Source: Modestobacter italicus
Lineage (GTDB): Bacteria > Actinomycetota > Actinomycetes > Mycobacteriales > Geodermatophilaceae
Direction of reading: 5' to 3'
Assembly (NCBI RefSeq): GCF_019799965.1
Contig: NZ_JABGCJ010000001.1
Span: 558,001 to 622,000, forward strand
DNA length: 64,000 bases
The notes under the pieces are model-generated. The model was not told the DNA's origin, made no database searches, and was given only the letters and a program-made list of their open reading frames with translations. This document shows positions 26,133 to 34,524 of the stretch, in pieces. The position numbers and the translations under genes were made by a program. The stretch's first letter is position 1, and the number at the start of each line of letters is the position of its first letter.

Positions 26133-27602
26133 GTGCGAACGGGGGCGATCCCACTGAACGACGTGCTCCGGGTCATCCGGCGACGAGGCCGGCTGGTCGT
26201 GCTGGGTGTGGTGGTGGGTCTGGCGGTCGCCGCCCTCCTCAGCTGGGCCACTCCACGGACCTACGCCTCGACGACCCAGCTGTTCGTCTCCACGACCGGC
26301 AGCCCCGAGGACCCCTACAACGACGACCTGTTCTCCCAGCAGCGGGTCGTCTCCTACGTGCAGGTGCTCACCAGCGCCGAGCTCGCCGAGGCGGTGGCCG
26401 CCGAGCTGGGGCTGTCGATGACCCCGCGCGAGCTGGGTGAGGCGATCACCGCGACCCCGCTGCCCGGCACGGTCGTGCTGCAGGTGGTCGTCACCGACCG
26501 CAGCGCCGCGCAGGCCCAGGAGATCGCCGCGGCGGTGGTCGAGGAGTTCTCCGACCGGGTCACGGAGCTGGAGACCCCGCCGGGAGCGGTCGGCTCCACC
26601 GTGGACGTCCAGACCATCCAGGCACCCGACCTGGACACCGAGCCGGTCAGTCCGCTGGTCGCCCGGAACCTCGCGCTGGGCGGTGCGCTCGGCCTGCTGA
26701 TCGGGCTCTCCCTCGCCCTGCTCCGGGACCGGGCGGACCACTCGGTGCACACCGCCGACGACGTCCGGGAGGTGACCGGGACGGAACCGGTCGCCCTGGT
26801 CCCGGAGAACCGGCACCTGGCCCGGGAGCACGTGCTCAGCCACCGGGACCACCAGTCCCAGGCGACCGAGGCCCTGCGCGCGGTCCGCCTGCGACTGCAG
26901 CACCTCGACGGCGCCTCGCACCCGCGGGTGGTCCTGGTGACCAGCGCACTGCCGGACGACGGCGCTAGCACGGTGGCGGTCAACCTGGCCGTCGCACTGA
27001 CCCGGAACGGCAGCCGGGTGGCCCTGGTGGACGCCGACCTGCGGCGACCCCGGGTGGCGCGGTACCTCGACCTGGACGAGGACGCACCCGGCCTGACCGA
27101 CGTGCTGGCCGGTCGCGTCGACGTCGGCGAGGCCGGGCAGCACTGGGGCAACGGCCGGCTGACGGTGCTGACCGCCGGCCCGCTGCCGCAGGAGCCCGAC
27201 GAGGCGCTCGGCTCCGCGCGGATGCGCGCCGTGCTCACCGCGCTGCGCGAACGGCACGACATGGTCGTCGTGGACGGGCCGCCGATGCTCTCGGTGGTCG
27301 ACGCCGCGGCGGTGGCCCCGCTGACCGACGGCGTGCTGGTGGTCGCCCGGGCCGACCGGACCCGGCGGGAGCACCTGGCCGAGGCGGTGGACTCGGTCGG
27401 CCGGGTGCACGCCGAGCTGCTGGGCGTGGTGCTCAACCGGCTCCCCCGGTCGGCCGCCCTGGCCCGGTCGGGCGGCTCGGTCTACCGGGCAGACCCCGAC
27501 CGGTCCTCGGCCGCGGCCCGGCGGGGCGACGAGGTCCGGCCGGTCGGCCACGGTGACGCCTCGGCCGACCCGGTGGCGTCCTCGACGCCCGGCCCGGAGT
27601 GA
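26133..27602 (+). CDS. Wzc/CapAB-like polysaccharide copolymerase with degenerate ATPase site
   Basis: A 489-aa two-domain protein. Residues about 1-200 are a Wzz-type chain-length domain: LNDVLRVIRRRGRLVVLG, TM1, periplasmic/external helices, and TM2 (NLALGGALGLLIGLSLALLRDRAD). Residues about 245-455 are a CapB/BY-kinase-like ATPase: VTSALPDDGASTVAVNLAVAL, VALVDADLRRPRV (Walker A') and MVVVDGPPML (Walker B). The Walker A Lys normally found in GEGKST is Ala here (GGC-GCT-AGC at 26961-26969). The C-terminal tail has one Tyr only, not a Tyr cluster. GTG 26133 is the best start. Likely regulates chain length without classical kinase activity. Confidence 0.85.
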   Translation: MRTGAIPLNDVLRVIRRRGRLVVLGVVVGLAVAALLSWATPRTYASTTQLFVSTTGSPEDPYNDDLFSQQRVVSYVQVLTSAELAEAVAAELGLSMTPRELGEAITATPLPGTVVLQVVVTDRSAAQAQEIAAAVVEEFSDRVTELETPPGAVGSTVDVQTIQAPDLDTEPVSPLVARNLALGGALGLLIGLSLALLRDRADHSVHTADDVREVTGTEPVALVPENRHLAREHVLSHRDHQSQATEALRAVRLRLQHLDGASHPRVVLVTSALPDDGASTVAVNLAVALTRNGSRVALVDADLRRPRVARYLDLDEDAPGLTDVLAGRVDVGEAGQHWGNGRLTVLTAGPLPQEPDEALGSARMRAVLTALRERHDMVVVDGPPMLSVVDAAAVAPLTDGVLVVARADRTRREHLAEAVDSVGRVHAELLGVVLNRLPRSAALARSGGSVYRADPDRSSAAARRGDEVRPVGHGDASADPVASSTPGPE

Positions 27603-27713
27603 GCCGGTGGCCCCCGGGATGCGGCTCCGCACGCGAACCACCCGCCTCGGGTCGGCCGCCCGGTGCTGCCGCGTCCGCCCACTGATCGGTCGATTCGAGT
27701 CGAGGAGGTCGTC

Positions 27714-29627
27714 GTGATCGTCCAGGACCCCGCTGCCCGCTGGAGGCTGCTGCGCGGAGCCGTGCTCGCCGTCGACGTGGCCGCCCTGCACGCCGGCATC
27801 GTGCTGGCCACGACCGCCCGCTACGACGGAGCGCTGGACCAGGCGAACACCACCGGCCTGCTGCTCGGCATGGCCCTGGTCACCGTGGTCTTCCCGGTCG
27901 CCGCCACGGCGCTCCGGCTGCACCAGGGCCGCTACGCCGTCGGCAGCGCCGACGAGGTGAAGGCCCTCGGCGCGGCGGTGGCGCTCACCGCACTGGCCCT
28001 GCTGGGCCTGGACGCCGCCGCCGGCACCCCGCGGCTGCTCCCGCTGAGCGTGCCGCCGATCGCCGCCGTGCTGGCCTTCGTGCTGATGATCGGCTGCCGG
28101 CTGGCGATCCGCAGCCAGCGTGAGGGGGCCGCCCGCCCCCGCACCGGCCGGCGCACGCTGGTGTTCGGCGCGGGTGACGCCGGTGAGCAGCTGATCCGCT
28201 CGATGCTGGGCGACCCGGCCGGGGAGTACCTGCCGGTGGGCCTGCTCGACGACGACCCCACCAAGCGCCACGCCCGGATCCGCGGCGTCCGGATGTACGG
28301 CGACCGCCGGTGCATGCCGATGGCGGTCTCGGCCACCGGCGCCGAGCTGCTGGTGATCGCGCTCCCCTCCGCCGACGCCGAGCTGGTCCGGGACCTGTCC
28401 CAGCGGGCCGGCGAGATCGGCCTGACGGTGAAGGTGCTCCCCCGGGTCGCCGACCTGCTCAGCCGGCGGGTGGGCATCCGCGACGTCCGGGACATCGACG
28501 TGGCCGACCTGCTCGGACGGCGCCAGATCGACACCGACGTCGGCGAGATCGCCGGTTACCTGCGCGACAAGCGGGTGCTGGTCACCGGCGCCGGCGGGTC
28601 GATCGGGTCGGAGCTGTGCCGGCAGATCGCCAGCTTCGGCCCGGCCGAGCTGCTGATGCTCGACCGCGACGAGTCCGCCCTGCACGCGCTGCAGCTCACG
28701 ATGTTCGGCGAGGCCCGGCTCGACCTGCCGCAGGCCATCCTGGCCGACATCCGTGACGGGGCGGCGCTGCAGGCGCTGTTCGCCGAGCGGCGGCCGGAGG
28801 TGGTCTTCCACGCGGCCGCGCTCAAGCACGTCAACATGCTCGAGCAGTACCCGGACGAGGGCTGGAAGACCAACGTGCTCGGCACCCGCAACGTGCTGGC
28901 CGCGGCGGCGGCGGTGGGGGCGACCCACGTCATCAACATCTCCACGGACAAGGCCGCCGACCCGATCAACGTCCTGGGCCACACCAAGCGGATGGCCGAG
29001 CAGCTCACCGCCACCTACGCCCAGGACGGCGCCCGGCGCTTCCTCTCCGTGCGCTTCGGCAACGTGCTGGGCAGCCGCGGCTCGGTGCTGGAGACGTTCG
29101 CCGCCCAGATCGCCCGCGGCGGACCCATCACGATCACCCACCCGGACGTCACCCGGTACTTCATGACCATCCCGGAGGCGGTCCAGCTGGTGGTCCAGGC
29201 CGGGGCCATCGGGGTGGGCGGCGAGGCGCTGGTGCTCGACATGGGCTCACCGGTGCGGATCGCCGATGTGGCGGCCCACCTGGTCAGCCTCGAGGAGCGG
29301 CCGATCGAGATCGTCTACACCGGGCTGCGGCCCGGGGAGAAGCTGCACGAGGACCTCTTCGGCGCCGGGGAGGGCGACGCCCGCCCCATCCACCCGATGA
29401 TCAGCCACGTCCCGGTGCCCCCGCTGGACCCGGCGGTGCTGGCGGCCATGGAGGGGCCGCTGGCGGTGGAGGGCCTGACGGGTGTGCGGGCCCCCGCGAC
29501 CGACGCCGCACCTGCGCGCCCGGCGGAGCAGCTGCCGGCCAACTCCGTCGAGCAGGTCGTGGTGCACCAGTCCCGGCCGCTCGGGGTCCCGGTCGACGTG
29601 GTCGGCGACGGCGCGGTGAACCGGTGA
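27714..29627 (+). CDS. PglF/WbpM-like UDP-GlcNAc 4,6-dehydratase (CapD family, membrane-bound)
   Basis: A 637-aa enzyme with four N-terminal TM helices (about residues 10-125), a CoA-binding-like Rossmann domain (RTLVFGAGDAGEQLIRSML), and the catalytic SDR domain beginning RVLVTGAGGSIGSELCRQIASF. The active-site segment is NISTDKAADPINVLGHTKRMAE, with the TDKA and GxTKR features of C6-dehydrating UDP-GlcNAc dehydratases in place of the classical YxxxK. It makes UDP-4-keto-6-deoxy-GlcNAc, the substrate for the aminotransferase encoded next. The GTG at 27714 has a GAGGAGG site at good spacing. The stop forms a GTGA overlap with the aminotransferase start. Confidence 0.92.
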   Translation: MIVQDPAARWRLLRGAVLAVDVAALHAGIVLATTARYDGALDQANTTGLLLGMALVTVVFPVAATALRLHQGRYAVGSADEVKALGAAVALTALALLGLDAAAGTPRLLPLSVPPIAAVLAFVLMIGCRLAIRSQREGAARPRTGRRTLVFGAGDAGEQLIRSMLGDPAGEYLPVGLLDDDPTKRHARIRGVRMYGDRRCMPMAVSATGAELLVIALPSADAELVRDLSQRAGEIGLTVKVLPRVADLLSRRVGIRDVRDIDVADLLGRRQIDTDVGEIAGYLRDKRVLVTGAGGSIGSELCRQIASFGPAELLMLDRDESALHALQLTMFGEARLDLPQAILADIRDGAALQALFAERRPEVVFHAAALKHVNMLEQYPDEGWKTNVLGTRNVLAAAAAVGATHVINISTDKAADPINVLGHTKRMAEQLTATYAQDGARRFLSVRFGNVLGSRGSVLETFAAQIARGGPITITHPDVTRYFMTIPEAVQLVVQAGAIGVGGEALVLDMGSPVRIADVAAHLVSLEERPIEIVYTGLRPGEKLHEDLFGAGEGDARPIHPMISHVPVPPLDPAVLAAMEGPLAVEGLTGVRAPATDAAPARPAEQLPANSVEQVVVHQSRPLGVPVDVVGDGAVNR

Positions 29628-30781
29628 CCGTCACCGCGGCGCCGGCCCGGGGCCGGGTGTTGCTCTCCTCCCCCGACGTCGGGCCCCGCGAGGAGCAGCT
29701 GGTGGGCGAGGCGGTCCGCTCGGGGTGGATCGCCCCGCTCGGGCCGATGGTCGACGAGTTCGAAGCCCGGGTGGCCGACCGCTGCGGACGGCGGCACGCG
29801 GTGGCCCTCTCCTCGGGCACGGCGGCGCTGCACCTGGCGCTGCTGCAGGCCGGGGCGGGGCCGGGCACGGCGGTCGTCGTCCCGACGCTGACCTTCGCCG
29901 CGACCGCCAACGCGGTGGTCTACACCGGCGCCGAGCCGGTCTTCGTCGATGCGACCGAGGAGTCCGGCACGCTGGACCCGCAGCTGCTCGACCGGGCGCT
30001 CACCGAGCTGCGGGAGGCCGGCACCCGGGTCGCCGCGGTCGTGCCGGTGGACCTGCTGGGCCGCTGCGCGGACTACCCCGCACTGGAGCGGACCTGCCGG
30101 CGGTTCGACGTCCCGGTCGTCTCCGACGCCGCCGAGGCGCTGGGCTCCTCCCTCGGTGCCCGGCCGGCTGGCTCGTTCGGGGAGAGCGCGGCGCTCTCCT
30201 TCAACGGCAACAAGATCATGACCACCAGCGGCGGGGGGATGCTGCTGACCGACGACCCGGCGGTGGCCGCCCGCGCGCGGTACCTGAGCACGCAGGCGCG
30301 GCAGCCCGCCGTCCACTACGAGCACACGGAGGTCGGCTACAACTACCGGCTCAGCAACCTGCTGGCCGCCCTGGGGATCGCCCAGCTCGAGCGGCTCGAC
30401 GAGATGATCGGCCGGCGCCGGGCGCTGCGCCGCAGCTACGTGCAGCTGTTCGCCGGCGTGCCGGGGGTGCGGGTCTTCCAGCACCCCGGCGACCAGGACG
30501 ACAACTGCTGGCTGACCGCCGTGCTGGTCGACCCGCAGACCGCCGGGTGGTCAGCCGACGACCTGCGGGCCGCGCTGGACGCCGCCGACGTCGAGTCCCG
30601 CCCGCTGTGGAAGCCGATGCACCAGCAGCCGGTGTTCGCCGGCGCGCGCTCGTTCCTGGACGGCACCGCCGACCGGCTGTTCGCCACCGGGCTGGCGCTG
30701 CCCAGCGGATCGGCGCTGACCCCCCAGCAGGTCGAGGTCGTCACCGACGCCGTCCTCGGGTTCCTGGCGGCACGCCGGTGA
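29624..30781 (+). CDS. PglE-like sugar aminotransferase (DegT/DnrJ/EryC1/StrS family)
   Basis: A 385-aa PLP enzyme. SSGTAALHLALLQAGAGPG is the cofactor phosphate loop, VSDAAEALGS holds the PLP-ring Asp (D168), and SFNGNKIMTTSGGGML the Schiff-base Lys (K197). VGYNYRLSNLLAALGIAQLERLDE is the family dimer/substrate motif. The sequence pattern (GPLGP entry, VVPTLTFAATANAV, NK) is close to UDP-N-acetylbacillosamine-type 4-aminotransferases, which use the product of the preceding dehydratase. Coupled on both sides by GTGA overlaps. Confidence 0.92.
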   Translation: MTVTAAPARGRVLLSSPDVGPREEQLVGEAVRSGWIAPLGPMVDEFEARVADRCGRRHAVALSSGTAALHLALLQAGAGPGTAVVVPTLTFAATANAVVYTGAEPVFVDATEESGTLDPQLLDRALTELREAGTRVAAVVPVDLLGRCADYPALERTCRRFDVPVVSDAAEALGSSLGARPAGSFGESAALSFNGNKIMTTSGGGMLLTDDPAVAARARYLSTQARQPAVHYEHTEVGYNYRLSNLLAALGIAQLERLDEMIGRRRALRRSYVQLFAGVPGVRVFQHPGDQDDNCWLTAVLVDPQTAGWSADDLRAALDAADVESRPLWKPMHQQPVFAGARSFLDGTADRLFATGLALPSGSALTPQQVEVVTDAVLGFLAARR

Positions 30782-31458
30782 GCCGGGCCGCCTACCTGCG
30801 GGTCAAGCGGGCCGTCGACGTCCTGGTCGCCGGCGCGGGCCTGCTGGTCACCGCACCGGTGACGGTCGCCGTCGCGGTCGCCGTGCGCCGCGACCTGGGC
30901 TCCCCGGTGCTGTTCCGCCAGCAGCGCCCCGGCCGGGGCGGTGCGCCCTTCGAGCTGGTCAAGTTCCGCACGATGCGGTCCCTGGGCCCGGACGACGGCG
31001 TGGCCACCGACGCCGAGCGGCTGACCCCGTTCGGCCGGTGGCTGCGCAGCACCAGCCTGGACGAGCTGCCGACGCTGTGGAACGTGCTGCGCGGGGACAT
31101 GAGCCTGGTCGGGCCGCGGCCGCTGCTGATGGAGTACCTGCCGCGGTACACCCCGGAGCAGGCCCGCCGGCACGAGGTGCGGCCGGGCATCACCGGGCTG
31201 GCCCAGGTCCGCGGCCGCAACGCGCTGACCTGGCCGGAGAAGTTCGCGGCGGACGTGGAGTACGTCGACCACCTGGGTCCGGCCCTCGACGCGCGGGTGC
31301 TGCTGGCCACCGCCGTGACCGTGTTGCGCCGCCAGGGCATCTCCGCGCCGGGGGTGGCGACGATGCACCTGTTCACCGGTGAGGAGCACCCCGCCGTCGA
31401 CCCCGCTCCCGTGCCCGACCGGCGGACGCCGTCGTCCGCCGAGCACCATGCCGCCTGA
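30778..31458 (+). CDS. PglC-like small phosphoglycosyltransferase
   Basis: A 226-aa monotopic sugar-phosphate transferase: one re-entrant helix (RAVDVLVAGAGLLVTAPVTVAVAVAV), then LFRQQRPGRGGAPFELVKFRTM, LRSTSLDELPTLWNVLRGDMSLVGPRPLLMEYL and RPGITGLAQVRGRN, all hallmarks of the PglC/WcaJ catalytic core with the DE dyad (LDELP). It transfers a sugar-1-phosphate, probably the diaminohexose made by the upstream enzymes, to undecaprenyl phosphate at the inner face of the membrane. GTG start overlaps the aminotransferase stop. The last 40 residues are Pro-rich and variable. Confidence 0.93.
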   Translation: MSRAAYLRVKRAVDVLVAGAGLLVTAPVTVAVAVAVRRDLGSPVLFRQQRPGRGGAPFELVKFRTMRSLGPDDGVATDAERLTPFGRWLRSTSLDELPTLWNVLRGDMSLVGPRPLLMEYLPRYTPEQARRHEVRPGITGLAQVRGRNALTWPEKFAADVEYVDHLGPALDARVLLATAVTVLRRQGISAPGVATMHLFTGEEHPAVDPAPVPDRRTPSSAEHHAA

Positions 31459-31485
31459 GGCGGGACCCGCACCGGGGACGGCGCC

Positions 31486-32805
31486 ATGACGTCGGTGTCC
31501 GACGGCACGACGCCCGCCCCGGCGGGGACCCCGCCTCCGCCGCGGCGCGTGAGCCGGCTGCGGCCGGTGCTGCGCGGCCTCCAGCTGCCGGCCTGGTCCG
31601 GGGTCCAGGTGGCGGTGCAGATGCTGGTCGCGCTGCTGTCGGCCCGCTGGCTCGGGCCGGGCGACCGTGGTGACCTGGTCCTGGCGACCACCATCGCCAC
31701 GCTGCTGCTGCTGGTCAGCAGCCTGGGGGCGGGGGCGGCCTCCCGGGTGCTGCTGGCCGAGCCCGGCCGGTGGTGGACCTGGTCGCGGTACGTGCGCCTG
31801 GCCGCCGTGCTGACCGTGCCGCACGTGCTGCTCAGCGCGACCCTCGGGCTGGCCCTGCTGGTGCAGCTGTCCGGCAGCGGCCCGGCGGTGGTCGCCCCCT
31901 TCGTCGTCTACTCGGCGACGGCGCTCGGCGCCCATCTGCTGCGGGAGGGGCTGCACGGCCTGGGCCGGCACCGGACCACCATGGCGATCGACGTGGCCGC
32001 GGCCTCGGTGCAGCTGCTGGGCATCGCCGCGGCGCACGCCACCGGCCACCTGACACCGGCGACCGCGCTGTGGATCGGCGCGGGCTGCTACGCCGCGGCG
32101 ATCACCACCCAGGTGCTGGTCGGGCGGGCCACCGACGTGCTGGACCGGGGCCGCCCACCGGTGGGGGCCCAGGAGTTCTGGCAGCGGGCCCGGGGCTTCC
32201 TCGGGGTGAGCCGGTTCGCCCTGGTCGCCGCGCTGGGCCAGTCCTTCGTGGTCAACGGCGACCGGCTGCTGCTGGGCGCGGTCGGCACCTCGGCGCAGGT
32301 CGGCGTCTACGCCGCGGCCTCCTCGCTCGCGCAGCTGACCTGGGTGGCCCCGGTGGCGCTGACCGCACTGCTCACCCGGCGGACGGCGGAGGACGGGTCG
32401 CTGGCGGTCTGGCGCCGGCTGCACGTCCCCGTGCTGCTGCTGACCGGCGTGCTGGCGGTGATCGTGGCGGTGCTGGGCTGGATCGCCATCCCGGTGCTGC
32501 TGGGCCCGGAGTTCACCGCCGGCCGCGAGGTGCTGCCGGTGCTGTGCGCGGCCGCCGTCCCCTACGCCAGCTACCACCTGGACACCGCGGCCCGGGCCGG
32601 GCTGCGCGACCTGCGTTCCGGCGCGCTCGGCGCGCTGGTCGGGTGCGGCGTCCTGGTGGTGGCGACGGTGGCCGGCCACTGGCTGGCGGGCACGGTCGGC
32701 ATCGCCTACGGCGTGCTCGCCACGTACCTGGTGATGGCGATGACCGTGCGGGCGCTGATGACGCGCGGGCGGAACGCGCAACCCGACGCGCTGCTCGGGC
32801 GTTGA
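31486..32805 (+). CDS. Wzx-type oligosaccharide flippase
   Basis: A 439-aa polytopic protein of the MOP superfamily with about 12-14 helices. The entry helix region PAWSGVQVAVQMLVALLSARWLGPGDRGDLVLATTIATLL is the standard polysaccharide-flippase start (VQ...ARWLGPxxRG). Later features FVVNGDRLLLGAVGTSAQVGVYAAASSLAQLTWVAPVALTALL match the second half. It likely translocates the lipid-linked unit started by the PglC-like enzyme 28 bp upstream. Start ATG at 31486. Confidence 0.88.
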   Translation: MTSVSDGTTPAPAGTPPPPRRVSRLRPVLRGLQLPAWSGVQVAVQMLVALLSARWLGPGDRGDLVLATTIATLLLLVSSLGAGAASRVLLAEPGRWWTWSRYVRLAAVLTVPHVLLSATLGLALLVQLSGSGPAVVAPFVVYSATALGAHLLREGLHGLGRHRTTMAIDVAAASVQLLGIAAAHATGHLTPATALWIGAGCYAAAITTQVLVGRATDVLDRGRPPVGAQEFWQRARGFLGVSRFALVAALGQSFVVNGDRLLLGAVGTSAQVGVYAAASSLAQLTWVAPVALTALLTRRTAEDGSLAVWRRLHVPVLLLTGVLAVIVAVLGWIAIPVLLGPEFTAGREVLPVLCAAAVPYASYHLDTAARAGLRDLRSGALGALVGCGVLVVATVAGHWLAGTVGIAYGVLATYLVMAMTVRALMTRGRNAQPDALLGR

Positions 32806-32811
32806 ACTGCC

Positions 32812-33888
32812 ATGACGACCGTCAGCGCCCCCCTCCTCCCCGACGACACCTGGCCGGTACCGCTGGTCCCGGTGGGCGACGTGCGGGTGGTCCCGGCCGT
32901 GGATTGGGACCAGGTCATCGCCCGGCTGGGCGGCCGGGACACCTACACCAGCTCGGCGTACCACGCGGTCTCCGCCCTGCTCGAGCCGCCGGGCACCCGC
33001 CCGGTGCTGCTGCACCACCGGGCCGCGGGCGGCGAGGTCGCCCTCCCCCTGCTGCTGCGCCCGTTGCCGGGGGGCGAGGGCTGGGACGCCCTCAGCGCCT
33101 ACGGCTACGGCGGGCCGGTCTCCCGGGGCGGGCGGCGGGTGCCCGGCCTCGGCGCGGCGCTGGACTCCTGGGCCCGGGTCAACGGCGTGGTCGCCACGTT
33201 CCTGCGCCTGCACCCGCTGCTGGGCAACGCCGGCGCCGTCCCGTCCGGCGCGGAGCTGGTGCCGGTGGGCTCGACGGTGGCCTGGGACGTCTCGGCCGGC
33301 CAGGACCTGGCGGCCGGGATGCACCCGCACCACCGACGCGCCGCCCGCCGTGCCGACCGGGCCGGGCTGACGGTGGACGTGGTCCGGCGCCCGGCGTCAC
33401 TCGCCGAGTTCCGCGCGCTGTACGAGGTCACCATGCGGCGCCAGTCCGCCGATCCGTTCTTCTACTTCCCCCAGGCCTACTGGGACGCCCTGCTCGAGGC
33501 CGGCGACGCGCTGGAGCCCGTGCTCGTGGAGGGCCGGCTGGACGGCGAGCTGGTCGCTGCGCTGCTGTGCTTCCGGGCCGGCCGCCGGCTGCACTACCAC
33601 CTGGGCGCCTCGGCGGACGTCGCCCGGACCCTCGGCGCCTCCAACCGCTGCTTCCTCGCCGCGGCGACCTGGGGCCAGGCCGAGGGGGTGTCGGTGTTCC
33701 ACCTCGGGGGCGGCCTGGGCGGCAGCCCCGACTCGCCGCTGTTCGTGTTCAAGCACCGCTTCGCCCCGGCCGACGAGCCGCTGCCCTTCCACGTCGCCAA
33801 GCTGGTGCACGACCGGGAGCGGTACCGGGAGCTGGCCGGCACCGACTCGACGGCGGGCTTCTTCCCGCCGTGGCGCCGTGGCGACTGA
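32812..33888 (+). CDS. FemAB/GNAT-like acyl- or aminoacyltransferase
   Basis: A 358-aa protein of the BioF2-like acetyltransferase/FemAB group. TYTSSAYHAVSALLEPPGTRP is the N-terminal acceptor-side segment; HHRRAARRADRAGLTVDVVR is the central linker with the K/R-x-xRAxR pattern; YEVTMRRQSADPFFYFPQAYWDALLE and GELVAALLCFRAGRRLHYHLGASADVAR are the double-GNAT core. Members attach amino acids or acyl groups to peptidoglycan or to capsular sugars. In this locus it may decorate the glycan with an amino acid. Six bp after the flippase gene, so probably co-transcribed. Confidence 0.8.
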   Translation: MTTVSAPLLPDDTWPVPLVPVGDVRVVPAVDWDQVIARLGGRDTYTSSAYHAVSALLEPPGTRPVLLHHRAAGGEVALPLLLRPLPGGEGWDALSAYGYGGPVSRGGRRVPGLGAALDSWARVNGVVATFLRLHPLLGNAGAVPSGAELVPVGSTVAWDVSAGQDLAAGMHPHHRRAARRADRAGLTVDVVRRPASLAEFRALYEVTMRRQSADPFFYFPQAYWDALLEAGDALEPVLVEGRLDGELVAALLCFRAGRRLHYHLGASADVARTLGASNRCFLAAATWGQAEGVSVFHLGGGLGGSPDSPLFVFKHRFAPADEPLPFHVAKLVHDRERYRELAGTDSTAGFFPPWRRGD

Positions 33889-33913
33889 GCGGCGCCCGGG
33901 CCGGCGCCGGGGA

Positions 33914-34456
33914 TCAGCAGGACGGCCGGACGACGGCCGCGGCCAGGCCGCCCAGCTCGTGCAGGACCGCGTTCCCCCAGCGCTCCAGGGACATCGGCGC
34001 CCGCGCGTCGGCCAGCTGGACGTCGGCGTCGGTGCACCGGTCGACCAGCAGCCCGGCGCGGGCCAGGTGGTAGCTGCTGGTGACCACCGCGATCCGGGTC
34101 CAGCCGCGTTCGGCGACGAGCTCACCGAGGGCTCGGGCCTCTGCCCGGGTGTCACCGCCGGGCGCGGTGAAGCACTCCACCGTCAGCTCCCCCGGCTCGT
34201 CGCACAACGCCCGGGTCGCGGCGTTGTCCGCGCCGTCGGCCACCGAGACGACGAGCACGCCAGCGCCCTCCCGGGCCAGCCGCAGGGCGGCGGGCAGCCG
34301 GGCCGACGCGTCACCGGCCAGGACGACGACGGCCTCGGGCGACTGCACCGGAGCGGGCATCGGCCAGACGAAGAAGCGGAGCACCACGACGGCGGGCAGC
34401 ACCAGGCCGAGCAGGACCGCGACGGGCCACCTCCGCACGGTCGGCGAGTCTGCCAC
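33914..34456 (-). CDS. YdcF-like DUF218 membrane-anchored protein
   Basis: A 180-aa protein: short cytoplasmic start, one TM helix (WPVAVLLGLVLPAVVVLRFFVWP), then a DUF218/YdcF domain, with EAVVVLAGDASARLPAALRLAREGAGVLVVSV, GGDTRAEARALGELVAERGW and VVTSSYHLARAGLLVDRCTD. GTG 34456 gives a proper N-in anchor; the longer in-frame extension overlaps the divergent neighbour. The family is linked to envelope polysaccharide metabolism (ElyC/SanA relatives) but the reaction is not established. It is antisense to, and convergent with, the FemAB-like gene. Confidence 0.83.
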   Translation of the reverse strand: MADSPTVRRWPVAVLLGLVLPAVVVLRFFVWPMPAPVQSPEAVVVLAGDASARLPAALRLAREGAGVLVVSVADGADNAATRALCDEPGELTVECFTAPGGDTRAEARALGELVAERGWTRIAVVTSSYHLARAGLLVDRCTDADVQLADARAPMSLERWGNAVLHELGGLAAAVVRPSC

Positions 34457-34524
34457 CGGAGCACCCTCCGCAGGGCCCTCCCGCGCCCGCCTCGGCGACC
34501 GGCACGGGTGGACGGGGCCCGGCC

